Source: a virus. From it: a DNA stretch of 64,000 bases. Every line of letters starts with the position of its first letter. Position 1 is the first letter of the stretch. The stretch covers positions 1 to 64,000 of IMG/VR virus record IMGVR_UViG_3300009378_000005; one strand, written 5' to 3'. The notes below the pieces were generated by a model. The model saw only the letters and a list, made by a program, of their open reading frames with translations. It did not search any database and was not told where the DNA came from. The translations under genes and the position numbers were made by a program. Shown here in pieces: positions 26,676 to 35,800 of the stretch.

Positions 26676-26865
26676 TTAACTCATCAAAAAACTTTTCTCT
26701 TTTTTCCTCACTTAAAAGAACTGATCCGATCTTATCATTTATTTCTTGAAGCTTTATAACAAAATACTCGACATCAGACTCTACTTTTGCCCTATCATCT
26801 TCAGATAGCTCGCTCAAGGCATCCTCATAAAACATATTTTTTTTAATCTTATCTAGTAGTGTCAT
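26650..26865 (-). CDS. Small all-helical acidic protein, possible tail assembly factor
   Basis: 71 residues, strongly alpha-helical and charged (YEDALSELSEDDRAKVESDV, LLSEEKREKFFDELNEML). It overlaps the tape measure stop by 4 nt and the next tail gene by 26 nt, so translation is tightly coupled to tail genes. Size and context suggest an assembly chaperone; not recognised by sequence. Confidence 0.6.
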   Translation of the reverse strand: MTLLDKIKKNMFYEDALSELSEDDRAKVESDVEYFVIKLQEINDKIGSVLLSEEKREKFFDELNEMLSKEK

Positions 26866-29153
26866 GATATCTGCGATGTAACAATTGTAATATTGTCAGT
26901 TCCAACTGGGTTTTGTATTATTGCATCGGCCAAAATACGAGAATCTAACTCAACAGTGATATTTATTGGCCTCCCGGACATTGCAGACGTAACTGCCTCA
27001 GCTGTTCTAGATATCACCTCTGTTGTTCCCTGTGTGGGCATTTCAGACTCACCCACATCCACGGCCTCTTCACCGGCTCCAAGAAGAGCCTGTGTTCTTC
27101 TGCCGACAGAGCTTGCAACAACAGTCTCAGCGCTATCAGGCCCAGCGAGTGCTGATGATATTTCCTCTCTTGTCAACCCAGTCTTCTCCATCATATCATT
27201 TATCGCAGACTCATTCAGCTGGTCAAACCTGACCTGATCACTGATCCAAATGTCAAGCATCTCTGATGCGAAATCTGCCTGACTTCTTATAGCCCTTGCT
27301 CTTCTTCCAGCATCAGAGCTTTCAAGAATTCCTAACTGTTCTTCTGTAAATGATGTAATGTCATCAGACCTAGAGATTAGATCATCAAGTGCGTCTCTAC
27401 CGTGTGCTGCAAGAGTTATTGCTGCATCTCTAATTGCAGACCCTTGAACATTTACCCCCTCTCTTGTTCTTTCTTCAATATACCTCAGCGTGTCATCAAA
27501 TTGAGATCTCTTCTCCTCATCTAGCTCACCTATCTCACCCTGGAGCCTTTGTAATGCACCTGAGGTGCCCATGATGCTGTCTATCCTGGCTCTTTCAACA
27601 TCAGCTGCAGCTGCTTCACCTGCCTCAGCTAGGTTTTTAATATGATCTAAGCTTGTCTCAAGCTCTGCTGCTGTTAGCCCAGCCAATCTTTCCTCTATAA
27701 GCTCACCGGTTTCAGATACATATTGACCGCCTTGCTTGCTCATATATTCTTCTAGGGCTTCAGAGCCTGCATTCACTAGCTCTCCAGTGCTTACACCTAC
27801 TATACGAGCTAGCTCAAGCCTTGTATCTGCAAGACCCTTTGCCATATCTTTCGACGCAATGTTCAAGAGGTTATCATTAAATCTTTCCAAAATTCTCGAT
27901 GCATTGTCCATCGGTCTGATGCTTTCAACCATCTCAGAAAGATTGTCCTTTATTAAGCTAGGATCACTTGCTGCCTGGAGATCCTCAAATGACGTTACAA
28001 CATTGCTTGGATCAAGGAATCTTTCAACTGCACCGATGTCCTGGAACCCTAGCTGAGTCTTGAGAAGATTCTTCTCAGCTATCGTCATTGACTCCCAGTC
28101 TTTTCCTGCTCCAAGAAGCTGCTCTCTCATCCTGACTAGGAACTGTTCCTGATCAGTGTTTGCCAGCTCCATCATCTCCATGGCATCCATGTGAATTCCA
28201 AACACAGACGTGAGGTTTCCAACAGCAGTTGCAGCATCCTCATAGCTCTGGAACTTGCCAACGGCTCCTGACAGATCCTCATATCTTATTCCGACCTCGA
28301 TGAGAGCTGCACTGATTCTTGATGCCTCAGACGTTGATACATTTCCAAACCTCTCTGTATCACGAATTATAAGCTCAATATTTCCAGCTATTCTCTTAGA
28401 TGCTATTCCTGTTTCCTTTCCGACGGCATTAGAAAATGCAACAACCTCACGTAGCATCTGCCCTGTAGCCTCACCAGTTAGATCGACTTCTCTAGCGATA
28501 AGAGTCTCAAGCTGTTGCTGGTTAAAGCCCAATTCTTTCTGAGTCAATGCCATGTCAAGGGCGATATTTTCATTTGAGCTTCGAAGCAGATCATATGCCT
28601 CTGTCCCTCTATCAGCCACGGCCTTATAGAAGCTCTCCATCATCTGTTCTGAATTTTCAAATATTGTGAACAGACTAGACCCTTGAATCTTCACAGCCTC
28701 ATCAGAAAAGTCATAAAACTGCGATATGATTCTCTGTGTTGTGTCAACCATCTGTTGTGACTCTAGCGTCGTAGCATTGTTGATAAAGTCTATTCCACCA
28801 CCGAAGTCATCAAGAATCTTAAGAAATTGCTCACTATGATATCGAGTTAACGTATCAACTGCATCTATGGCATCTGATGCGATACCTAGAGGCTTACCAA
28901 GGACATCAAATACCTTTCCAGCAGAACCTGCTAGAGAATCAACTGTTGATCCAATCCTACCCGAAGATCTTTCAGCACGATCTAATGATGCACCCAACCC
29001 TCTGGCTTGCTCTCTAATATCGTCGACGCTATTTCCAGTCGCCTCAGCAATTAAAAGCTGATACTCTAACTGCGTGCTTAGCTTTTGATTTATCTGGCCA
29101 AGAGTTACATTTATCTCTCTTGTTGTTTTATTTTGATCGCCAAAGTCAGCCAT
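26862..29153 (-). CDS. Tail tape measure-type protein
   Basis: 763 residues, almost entirely helical with long heptad-like stretches and few aromatics. It has an N-terminal coiled segment (VTLGQINQKLSTQLEYQLL), a Gly/Ala-rich hydrophobic region (GSAGKVFDVLGKPLGIASDA) and long amphipathic helices thereafter. A beta segment near the C-terminus (NITVELDSRILADAI) resembles other phage tape measure ends. Using about 1.5 angstrom per residue it would suit a ~110-nm tail. It lies between hub and tube genes as in most contractile phages. Confidence 0.7.
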   Translation of the reverse strand: MADFGDQNKTTREINVTLGQINQKLSTQLEYQLLIAEATGNSVDDIREQARGLGASLDRAERSSGRIGSTVDSLAGSAGKVFDVLGKPLGIASDAIDAVDTLTRYHSEQFLKILDDFGGGIDFINNATTLESQQMVDTTQRIISQFYDFSDEAVKIQGSSLFTIFENSEQMMESFYKAVADRGTEAYDLLRSSNENIALDMALTQKELGFNQQQLETLIAREVDLTGEATGQMLREVVAFSNAVGKETGIASKRIAGNIELIIRDTERFGNVSTSEASRISAALIEVGIRYEDLSGAVGKFQSYEDAATAVGNLTSVFGIHMDAMEMMELANTDQEQFLVRMREQLLGAGKDWESMTIAEKNLLKTQLGFQDIGAVERFLDPSNVVTSFEDLQAASDPSLIKDNLSEMVESIRPMDNASRILERFNDNLLNIASKDMAKGLADTRLELARIVGVSTGELVNAGSEALEEYMSKQGGQYVSETGELIEERLAGLTAAELETSLDHIKNLAEAGEAAAADVERARIDSIMGTSGALQRLQGEIGELDEEKRSQFDDTLRYIEERTREGVNVQGSAIRDAAITLAAHGRDALDDLISRSDDITSFTEEQLGILESSDAGRRARAIRSQADFASEMLDIWISDQVRFDQLNESAINDMMEKTGLTREEISSALAGPDSAETVVASSVGRRTQALLGAGEEAVDVGESEMPTQGTTEVISRTAEAVTSAMSGRPINITVELDSRILADAIIQNPVGTDNITIVTSQIS

Positions 29154-29195
29154 CTACACGTACTCCACACGTAATAAGTATTCAGAACGCAGATA

Positions 29196-29450
29196 TCAAC
29201 CGAAACGTTTGGGACCTATTTCTCCCATTGGAACATCCCTGCTAACACTCCTTGATGTTGATCTATTTTCAGACAACTTCTTCTTCTTCTTGAAATCTTC
29301 AACAAGTCGATCTATAAACCATCGCCTATATGGAATCGGAAGAGATCTCACGTCAGAATAGCTCATTCCGAGATGTCTCTGCAGTAGAAAGGCCTCCTCT
29401 AGAAACGCCTCTCTCCACTCACTCCGTGGGCCAAAAAAACTCTGACCCAA
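29196..29450 (-). CDS. Small conserved tail gene between gp26-like hub and tape measure
   Basis: 84 residues. Core EAFLLQRHLGMSYSDVRSLP then PYRRWFIDRLVEDFKK is a helical motif that accompanies the gp26-like gene in T4-like phages, suggesting an assembly chaperone role. The C-terminus is basic and Ser-rich. The only start that keeps the full motif is TTG at 29450, 32 nt inside the upstream gene. The true start is uncertain. Confidence 0.6.
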   Translation of the reverse strand: MGQSFFGPRSEWREAFLEEAFLLQRHLGMSYSDVRSLPIPYRRWFIDRLVEDFKKKKKLSENRSTSRSVSRDVPMGEIGPKRFG

Positions 29451-30252
29451 GGGGAAGTGACACCCGCGAGTTCGTCCCGCAATGCTGACAGTTCATCTGC
29501 ACCCTCATATCAATCCCAGGTTCATTCTGATCAATGTATGTTCTTAGCTTTCTAGAATCCTGTGCAGGCATGCTTTTAACAAACATTCCGATCTTATTTT
29601 TATCAGTTATACCATCGATTGACATTATCTGGTATGCTAAACGTGTTGTTATCATGTTGTCAGTTGAGCTATCAGTCATCTTTTTCATTCTCTCAGACAT
29701 CACAGATATCTCCGACTCATCCTTTCCTGTTAGGAATTTAAAATGAATATCCTTCTTTGTTACAGGTAGTCTAAAGTGGAAAAGATTTTCTCCCGGCGCC
29801 ACTGGATCAATCTCAAGACGTCGTATTTCAAGTGATGCTAGATCAAAATCATGATTGCTTCCCTTGCCGCACGATCTACAGCTAACATCAGCACTATATC
29901 TTGATCCATAACCTGTCACCCTTATTGCAACCATTAGAGCATTTTTATCCCCTAATAGCAATTCATCAACATTAACCGACTTATCAATTAAGCACGATTT
30001 AATAAGATGCGATATTACAGATCCTTGCCTGATTAACGCACGAGACGTAAGGATATCTTCCTCCTGTGCTGTCATTGCCTTTATCTCGAGAATAGACCTT
30101 CCATGCAATGCTGAATTGACAGAATATACCTTTCCCTCTGACGGGACTGGGACGGCTTCAACCGGAACCTCCCAATTAAAATCTTCCTGCATTACATTTC
30201 TTGTCTGAATCTCTGGATGTGAATCTTGAAAAAATTCAGAATTGTCTGACAC
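29419..30252 (-). CDS. Baseplate hub protein, T4_baseplate family (gp26-like)
   Basis: 277 residues. EGKVYSVNSALHGRSILEIK followed by MTAQEEDILTSRALIRQG and LIKSCLID is the signature of the T4 baseplate family. Two CxxC pairs (CRSCGKG ~126 and CQHCGT ~260) form a probable zinc site. The start is GTG at 30252, with AAGGAG seven bases before it. The upstream 200 nt is non-coding on this strand, so this gene may begin a transcription unit that runs through the tape measure. Confidence 0.8.
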   Translation of the reverse strand: MSDNSEFFQDSHPEIQTRNVMQEDFNWEVPVEAVPVPSEGKVYSVNSALHGRSILEIKAMTAQEEDILTSRALIRQGSVISHLIKSCLIDKSVNVDELLLGDKNALMVAIRVTGYGSRYSADVSCRSCGKGSNHDFDLASLEIRRLEIDPVAPGENLFHFRLPVTKKDIHFKFLTGKDESEISVMSERMKKMTDSSTDNMITTRLAYQIMSIDGITDKNKIGMFVKSMPAQDSRKLRTYIDQNEPGIDMRVQMNCQHCGTNSRVSLPLGSEFFWPTE

Positions 30253-30297
30253 TTGCTATCTCCTTGCACACATAAGAATTTTAGACATATAATATGT

Positions 30298-30390
30298 ATG
30301 CGTAAATCAAAAGATCTCGCGAATATCAGAGAACGCTATGGGCGAATTCTACAGAAACTGATGCGTCTTCTCTGTCCATATTTCAAATGA
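30298..30390 (+). CDS. Possible 30-residue plus-strand peptide in the hub/tube gap
   Basis: In the 200-nt spacer between hub and tube genes a plus-strand frame encodes MRKSKDLANIRERYGRILQK and ends PYFK. It is basic and amphipathic. A TATAAT lies only a few bases upstream and no good ribosome site is seen. Too short to trust; listed because otherwise this gap holds nothing recognisable. Confidence 0.15.
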   Translation: MRKSKDLANIRERYGRILQKLMRLLCPYFK

Positions 30391-30452
30391 ATATCTACTT
30401 TAACCACTATGAAGGCGACTATAAGCTAATGTTGTGCTATCGAATTGTAAAA

Positions 30453-30944
30453 TCAGAATTGAAGTACAGCATTATCAAATCTAAGCGATAGTGAAATCTC
30501 TACCGGCTCTGTGTCATTTTCATATGTCAGAGTATTAAAGTTTGCATTCGTAATAAATGCACCCTTAACATCCCACAGCTCCACAACTGTTCCAATAGGA
30601 TCAAGAAGCTTTAACTGGATATCTCTCTTATAGAAATCAGCATATCCTGCTCGACCAGACACAGACTCATAATGTGTTCTAACCCACTCCATTACCTGCT
30701 GAGCCCCTGATGGTGCAATGGGATCATGAAGTGTAATTGACATTTCGCTAAATGTCATTCTTCCAGCAAGATATCTCTTGGCATTGATAAAAGGAATTTC
30801 TTTCATTGCAATAGCCATCTGAGGTCTGGCTGACGTCTTCATGAGAAAGGCGTCAACTCCTTCTATGGCAAACAGCCACCTAAATTGTCTTTTGGGTTCG
30901 AATTTATTTGGTAACATGTCTGTAACAGATAGTGTCTCAGCCAT
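30453..30944 (-). CDS. Tail tube protein (T4 gp19-like)
   Basis: 163 residues, the exact size class of T4 gp19. Signature segments: FRWLFAIEGVDAFLMKTSARP, KRYLAGRMTFSEMSITLHDP, the QQVMEWVRTHYES helix, and YENDTEPVEISLSLRFDNA at the end. It polymerises into the inner tube around the tape measure. Good AAGGAG before ATG 30944. It stands alone between the hub gene and the inverted homing endonuclease. Confidence 0.93.
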   Translation of the reverse strand: MAETLSVTDMLPNKFEPKRQFRWLFAIEGVDAFLMKTSARPQMAIAMKEIPFINAKRYLAGRMTFSEMSITLHDPIAPSGAQQVMEWVRTHYESVSGRAGYADFYKRDIQLKLLDPIGTVVELWDVKGAFITNANFNTLTYENDTEPVEISLSLRFDNAVLQF

Positions 30945-31062
30945 AATATTCTCCTTTATAAAGCTGCTGCTTACTTACTAAATATGTTCGCACTAAGTTT
31001 ATTCTTTTAAAGAAGTGATATATAGTTTAAGAGGTAATTTAAGGTTTAGCTGGGTTCTAAGA

Positions 31063-32718
31063 ATGAAAACGTCAAAAAGATATAAATGTCCCATATGCTC
31101 ATTTACGTGTGGAAGAAAAAATGACTTTAATACTCATGTTGTAGACTTCCACAATTTTTTGTCAACTCAAGATGCATATAATAAAGTTATATTAAAAACA
31201 TCAAAAAATTTAACTTGTGCTTGTGGCTGTGAAGAAGAGTTAAAATTTGAAAGCTGGAATGTAGGATACTCATCTAAGTTTAAGCTAGGTCACAATGGAT
31301 CAATATACTCAATCTACGATGAAAAGCGAGCAAAAGAGATTTCAAATAAACGGTCTTTATCGCTAAAGGGAAAGGAAGGATGGTCAAAAGGACTTACAAA
31401 AGAAACAGACGATAGAATCTTAAGAAGATCTAAAAAGATAAAATCAACGCTACAGGCAAAAAGCAAAAGAGGTGAAATAGCATCATGGTCAAAAGGTCTT
31501 ACAAAAGAAACAGATGATCGTCTTTTAAAATTATCAAAAAAATTAAGCGACAAGTATAGATCAGGTGAATTGATCCCATGGGCAAAAGGCCTTACAAAAG
31601 AAACAGATAACAGAGTGCTAGAAATGTCCCTTAATGTTGCAGAAACACTAAATAACAAAAAGATAAGAGATGTGCTAGATTCTAAAAAAAGGCTTTCAGA
31701 AGATGAAGTTATTAAAAGACTAAACATTAATGCACCCAAGCTAAAGTTAATATCTAAAATTGACAGCTATAAGCGCGATAAAATAAAAAATCTTATATTT
31801 GAATGTCGAAACTGCCACAAACAACAAACTAAGAGCCTGATTCAGGCTATGAGCAATAGATGTGAAGACTGTGATCCACACGGGTCAAAGCATCAGATAG
31901 AAATAAATGACTTTATAAGGAGTTTAGGCAAAGAAACTATTATGTGTGACAGATCGACAATAAGACCATATGAGATAGACATTCTTGTCAAAGAGTGTAG
32001 ATTAGGAATAGAGTATAACGGTCTTTATTTCCACAGTGAAGAGTTTAAGGATAAAAACTATCATAAGAGAAAGTCAGAATTATCACTCGAGCAGAACATC
32101 AAGCTAATACATGTCTTTGAAGATGAGTGGGAAGAAAAAAGAAGCATTGTTAAATCAATGATACGTCACAGGTTAGGAATGACGAAGATAAAGATTCCTG
32201 CAAGAAAATGCAAAATTATAGATGTTGCCTATAGCGATAGAAAAAAGTTTTTTAATGAAAATCACATAGACGGTGACACAAAATCAAGCTGGGCGCTAGG
32301 GCTTGTTTATAATAAAGAGATTGTTGCATGCATATCTGTTAGAAAACCCTTTCATAAAAAATATAAAGGATACATAGAAATTGCTAGATTTGCAAATAAA
32401 ATAGACGTTGTTATTCAGGGCGGCCTAAGCAAGCTGATAAAGCATGTAAAGGCTAGGGCCAAAAAAGACAGATATCAAAAAATTATGACGTATGTGGACC
32501 TAAGACATGGTCTTGGTGAATCATATTTAAAGTCTGGATTTTTAATACGTCAAAAGACAATTAATCGATTTTGGTGGACTGACGGTAAGACACGAATCAA
32601 TAGGTTTAAAATAAAAGCAGATCCAACAAGAAACATGTCTGAAAAAGAGGTATCAGAAGAAGTTGGTGTTGTTAAAATATGGGGCTGTCCAAATATTATA
32701 CTAGAAGTTGATATTTAA
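31063..32718 (+). CDS. Free-standing Vsr-like homing endonuclease with NUMOD-type repeats (only plus-strand gene)
   Basis: About 551 residues from ATG 31063; a GTG 16 codons upstream is possible. N-terminus: zinc finger KCPICSFTCGRKND...HVVDFH and a second Cys cluster (CACGCEEEL). Then three copies of W(S/A)KGLTKETD(D/N)R separated by ~30 residues, DNA-binding NUMOD-like repeats. A CxxC pair (CRNCHKQQ, CEDCDPHGS) precedes the nuclease domain: SKHQIEINDFIRSLG, RPYEIDILVKECRLGIEYNG, YFHSE, IHVFEDEW. Its stop overlaps the first sheath gene stop by 4 nt, convergently. It probably homes into the tube-sheath gap; no intron or intein surrounds it. Confidence 0.85.
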   Translation: MKTSKRYKCPICSFTCGRKNDFNTHVVDFHNFLSTQDAYNKVILKTSKNLTCACGCEEELKFESWNVGYSSKFKLGHNGSIYSIYDEKRAKEISNKRSLSLKGKEGWSKGLTKETDDRILRRSKKIKSTLQAKSKRGEIASWSKGLTKETDDRLLKLSKKLSDKYRSGELIPWAKGLTKETDNRVLEMSLNVAETLNNKKIRDVLDSKKRLSEDEVIKRLNINAPKLKLISKIDSYKRDKIKNLIFECRNCHKQQTKSLIQAMSNRCEDCDPHGSKHQIEINDFIRSLGKETIMCDRSTIRPYEIDILVKECRLGIEYNGLYFHSEEFKDKNYHKRKSELSLEQNIKLIHVFEDEWEEKRSIVKSMIRHRLGMTKIKIPARKCKIIDVAYSDRKKFFNENHIDGDTKSSWALGLVYNKEIVACISVRKPFHKKYKGYIEIARFANKIDVVIQGGLSKLIKHVKARAKKDRYQKIMTYVDLRHGLGESYLKSGFLIRQKTINRFWWTDGKTRINRFKIKADPTRNMSEKEVSEEVGVVKIWGCPNIILEVDI

Positions 32719-35700
32719 ACTTCTGCACCAGCATTCGACACCATGAAATCAAGTGCAACAAACTCTGCTGTTCTTGTAGGTTGAACGTATATTTTTCCTC
32801 TAAGTGTATTATTTTCGATGTCAGCCTGTGTCGTCGTTGATGTATCAATTACAACCTTGTACCTGTCAACACCGCTCTTCTCCTGAATGCCTTGAAGAAT
32901 AGGAGTTACAAGAGCATTAAATCTATCAAGCGTTTCACTTCTATTCGGTTCAAACAGAAGTGAATTTGCAACTGCCCTGACAGACCTTCTTATCTCGATC
33001 AAAAGACGTCTAACATTTACCCTATCAAGCGATGACTGTGATGATAAAAGCGTCTTTTGACCCCATACAACGAGCCCTGTTCCTGGGAATGTTGTGATGG
33101 GATTTATATCTGCATCATATAATTCATCAAGGTTTGCCCTCTTTAAAGGTAATGCAGATCTTTCTGCGCTAAGAGAGCCTCTCGTAAATCCTGCCGGTGC
33201 AAACCACGGATGACCAATTCTATCATTCTTAGCAAATGCTCCAAGAACGCTAACTGAAGGTGGCACCTGAACATTTGTCAAAGTTGTTGGATCTCTAACA
33301 ATCGTATCAGGGAAGTATGCTGCAGCAAACGATGTGTCAAGAGCTCGATTCTTAAATGCTGCAACTGTGTATCCCACATTAACATTCTGGAGAGATCCTG
33401 TGACTATCTGATCTGTGTTATCTCTTTCCTCAATGTCCATGATATATAGCGCATCAAATCTATCCTCTACTGCATCAACTGCATAGTCTGTAACTGAACT
33501 ATGTCTTATTCCTGGAATTGCAAGAAGCTTAATGTCGACATCAGATTTTGTTTCCATGATGTCAACTGCCTTTCTATATGCTGCAACAGTTGGACCATCA
33601 GTTGCACCTTGATTTGATGAGTCATCCATTTCCCACATACATGAGTTGTTTAGCAGATCACTCTTGCTCTTGTTAAAGATATTTACTCCGTCAAAACCAC
33701 CCTGGAGGAAGAATGTAAACTTAGCAAAGTTTCTATTGCCGCTATTCTTAAGGTCATCCACCTTGAATGCTCTAGTCTTTGTTGTTTCGTTTGCTGTAAT
33801 TCCACCCTGTCTGGCATATGATGCGCTCACCCACTGCCTGGGATCTGCCAGACCATTCGATCCTGTTCTAACCTTGACTCTTTCAAGAGTAAACATGTTA
33901 TTGTTAAATCTATCTGCATCAAGAACGGTTCCATTAGAGTCTGCTGCCCCAGCATTGTCTCCAACTGACACATTTCTTACATCATCTCTAAATGTTGGGA
34001 AGTACTTGGCAAAGCTATCAAGTGTGTTGTCGTGAAGACCTATCTTGTTTGGTTCTGTGATACTTTCCTTTCTTGTAAATTGAACTCCCCAGTAGAGATA
34101 TGACTTTGCCCTATCATTTGGATACACACCTACACTAACTGATTCTCTTAGCGGAGTAGGAGGCTCAACAATATGATGTAACAAGTCTGTAGATCCGGCC
34201 CATAGCTGACCCTGAGTCGCTGTGCCTACACCGTGCAACGGCTGACTACCAGATGTTACTAGATGATGATGTCCTCTTGATCCGAGAGGTAATGCCTCAT
34301 CAGGAACAGCACCATCTTTCAAAATTTTACTTTGTTCAATTCTAATAAGATTTGATTGAACCGGATGATCTCCTTCAACAACAAGTCGCTGTGATCCATC
34401 ATTTCTATCAAAATCATAAAATGTTCTCTGGTCACCTATAACCCTGGCAATAAATCTATCAGACGATGGGTTGAGACTTAATCCTCTATATTGTTCAAGA
34501 ACGACCTTCTCATCATCTGAGTCATAAAAGTCTCTTACAATTAGGTCAAATGATCCAAAAAAGCTTGTATCTGACGTTGATTTCTGTATATTCTCAATTG
34601 AAATCTTAAACCTTGTGCTTACTCCTGCACCATCATCAGTTGCATGAACTCTAAACAAATCATACTTTGTTCCACCAAAATCCTGTGATATTACATAGGG
34701 AGACTTTGCTGTCGAAAATCTTGTTTCAAAGCTTTCATAATCTGGAGTTCCTGCAGTTCCTGCATTTCTTCCGTGTGATCCTGTCGTAATAAACGCGACA
34801 GGTTCAAGTGTTGGACCTCCTGTACCGCCTAGCTGAGTACCGCTTCCAGGATATACATACCCAGCACCTGTAATTACAGCTAAGGATGGATGAATGTCAT
34901 AGCTAGAATATAAGTAGTGACCGCTTTCCTCAATCTTAAAAGGGTCTGTGTTAAGAACATCAGCAAAATAATTAGATGATCTTAGATCAAATGAACAGGT
35001 TAGCGTGTTTGGATAGCTATCAGTATCTTTATGACCGTTTAACAGTAGCACAAATTCCTGATTTGATAGATTAACAGCACCTGTTATGCATCCCTGGAGG
35101 CTAGCACCGTGATTACCTGCAATTGCAGGAGACGTATTTGATGGCTTGCTATTTGATCCCGTTGCATGCTCTGTAGATGCTGACAGCAGAGGTATTACGC
35201 CCGATGCTGCCATCAAAATACCCCTTAGAATTGGAATACATCCATCTCCATTTAGCTCATATTCTGCGCTTGATGCCGACATCGCCCAGTGAGACAGACC
35301 TGCATCACTAAACACTGTTGAACCGGCTGATTCAGACATGTAGCATCCGAAAAAGTGCGTTCTTCCAAGATCACCGTTTGGAACTGCATATGTGTTAACA
35401 CCTACATTTCCATTTGTCTGTGGGAGCTTTTGTCCGACAACAAATCCTGCATTTGTCACCTTGCCCGTCGTAGAATTTTTCTTTTTTCCGTCTCCAACAC
35501 CTAAGACTCTAATATATGTTAATGCCTGTGCAGCCTTTAACCATTCATTTACCGCCAGCGGACCAAATCTTTCACCGTCTGTGTTTCCAAACACGCTTGC
35601 AAAATCTTTATAGCTAGCAACTGTTACAGGAACAAATGCTGGACCATCTTCTGCTGTTCCAACTACACCGGCAGGTATGCCAATAGGTCCTGTAGATGTC

Positions 35701-35765
35701 TTACGACTAGACACATCGATTTCTCGTGTGCTTACTCCTGCGCTTCTAAAAACTATTTCAGCCAT
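32715..35765 (-). CDS. Tail sheath protein, copy 1 (gp18-like)
   Basis: 1016 residues, longer than T4 gp18 (659). N-terminal sheath motif FRSAGVSTREIDVS then GPAFVPVTVASYKDFASVFG and LTYIRVLGVGDG. C-terminal domain: GLVVWGQKTL, DRVNVRRLLIEIRRSVRAVA, RFNALVTPILQGIQEKSG, and VQPTRTAEFVALDFMV, all classical contractile-sheath segments. Central ~450 residues are insertion-like beta domains. Start ATG 35765 with GGAG behind it. A paralogue lies immediately upstream. Confidence 0.92.
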   Translation of the reverse strand: MAEIVFRSAGVSTREIDVSSRKTSTGPIGIPAGVVGTAEDGPAFVPVTVASYKDFASVFGNTDGERFGPLAVNEWLKAAQALTYIRVLGVGDGKKKNSTTGKVTNAGFVVGQKLPQTNGNVGVNTYAVPNGDLGRTHFFGCYMSESAGSTVFSDAGLSHWAMSASSAEYELNGDGCIPILRGILMAASGVIPLLSASTEHATGSNSKPSNTSPAIAGNHGASLQGCITGAVNLSNQEFVLLLNGHKDTDSYPNTLTCSFDLRSSNYFADVLNTDPFKIEESGHYLYSSYDIHPSLAVITGAGYVYPGSGTQLGGTGGPTLEPVAFITTGSHGRNAGTAGTPDYESFETRFSTAKSPYVISQDFGGTKYDLFRVHATDDGAGVSTRFKISIENIQKSTSDTSFFGSFDLIVRDFYDSDDEKVVLEQYRGLSLNPSSDRFIARVIGDQRTFYDFDRNDGSQRLVVEGDHPVQSNLIRIEQSKILKDGAVPDEALPLGSRGHHHLVTSGSQPLHGVGTATQGQLWAGSTDLLHHIVEPPTPLRESVSVGVYPNDRAKSYLYWGVQFTRKESITEPNKIGLHDNTLDSFAKYFPTFRDDVRNVSVGDNAGAADSNGTVLDADRFNNNMFTLERVKVRTGSNGLADPRQWVSASYARQGGITANETTKTRAFKVDDLKNSGNRNFAKFTFFLQGGFDGVNIFNKSKSDLLNNSCMWEMDDSSNQGATDGPTVAAYRKAVDIMETKSDVDIKLLAIPGIRHSSVTDYAVDAVEDRFDALYIMDIEERDNTDQIVTGSLQNVNVGYTVAAFKNRALDTSFAAAYFPDTIVRDPTTLTNVQVPPSVSVLGAFAKNDRIGHPWFAPAGFTRGSLSAERSALPLKRANLDELYDADINPITTFPGTGLVVWGQKTLLSSQSSLDRVNVRRLLIEIRRSVRAVANSLLFEPNRSETLDRFNALVTPILQGIQEKSGVDRYKVVIDTSTTTQADIENNTLRGKIYVQPTRTAEFVALDFMVSNAGAEV

Positions 35766-35789
35766 TTAGAGTTTCTCCACAAATCATAG

Positions 35790-35796
35790 ATAAATA
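35790..35796 (-). promoter_or_regulatory. Candidate late promoter element TATTTAT before sheath copy 1
   Basis: TATTTAT on the minus strand, 25 nt before the ATG of sheath copy 1 and inside the 35-nt spacer between the two sheath genes. It would allow separate expression of the second gene. Motif recurrence is the only evidence. Confidence 0.3.
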
Positions 35797-35800
35797 TTTC

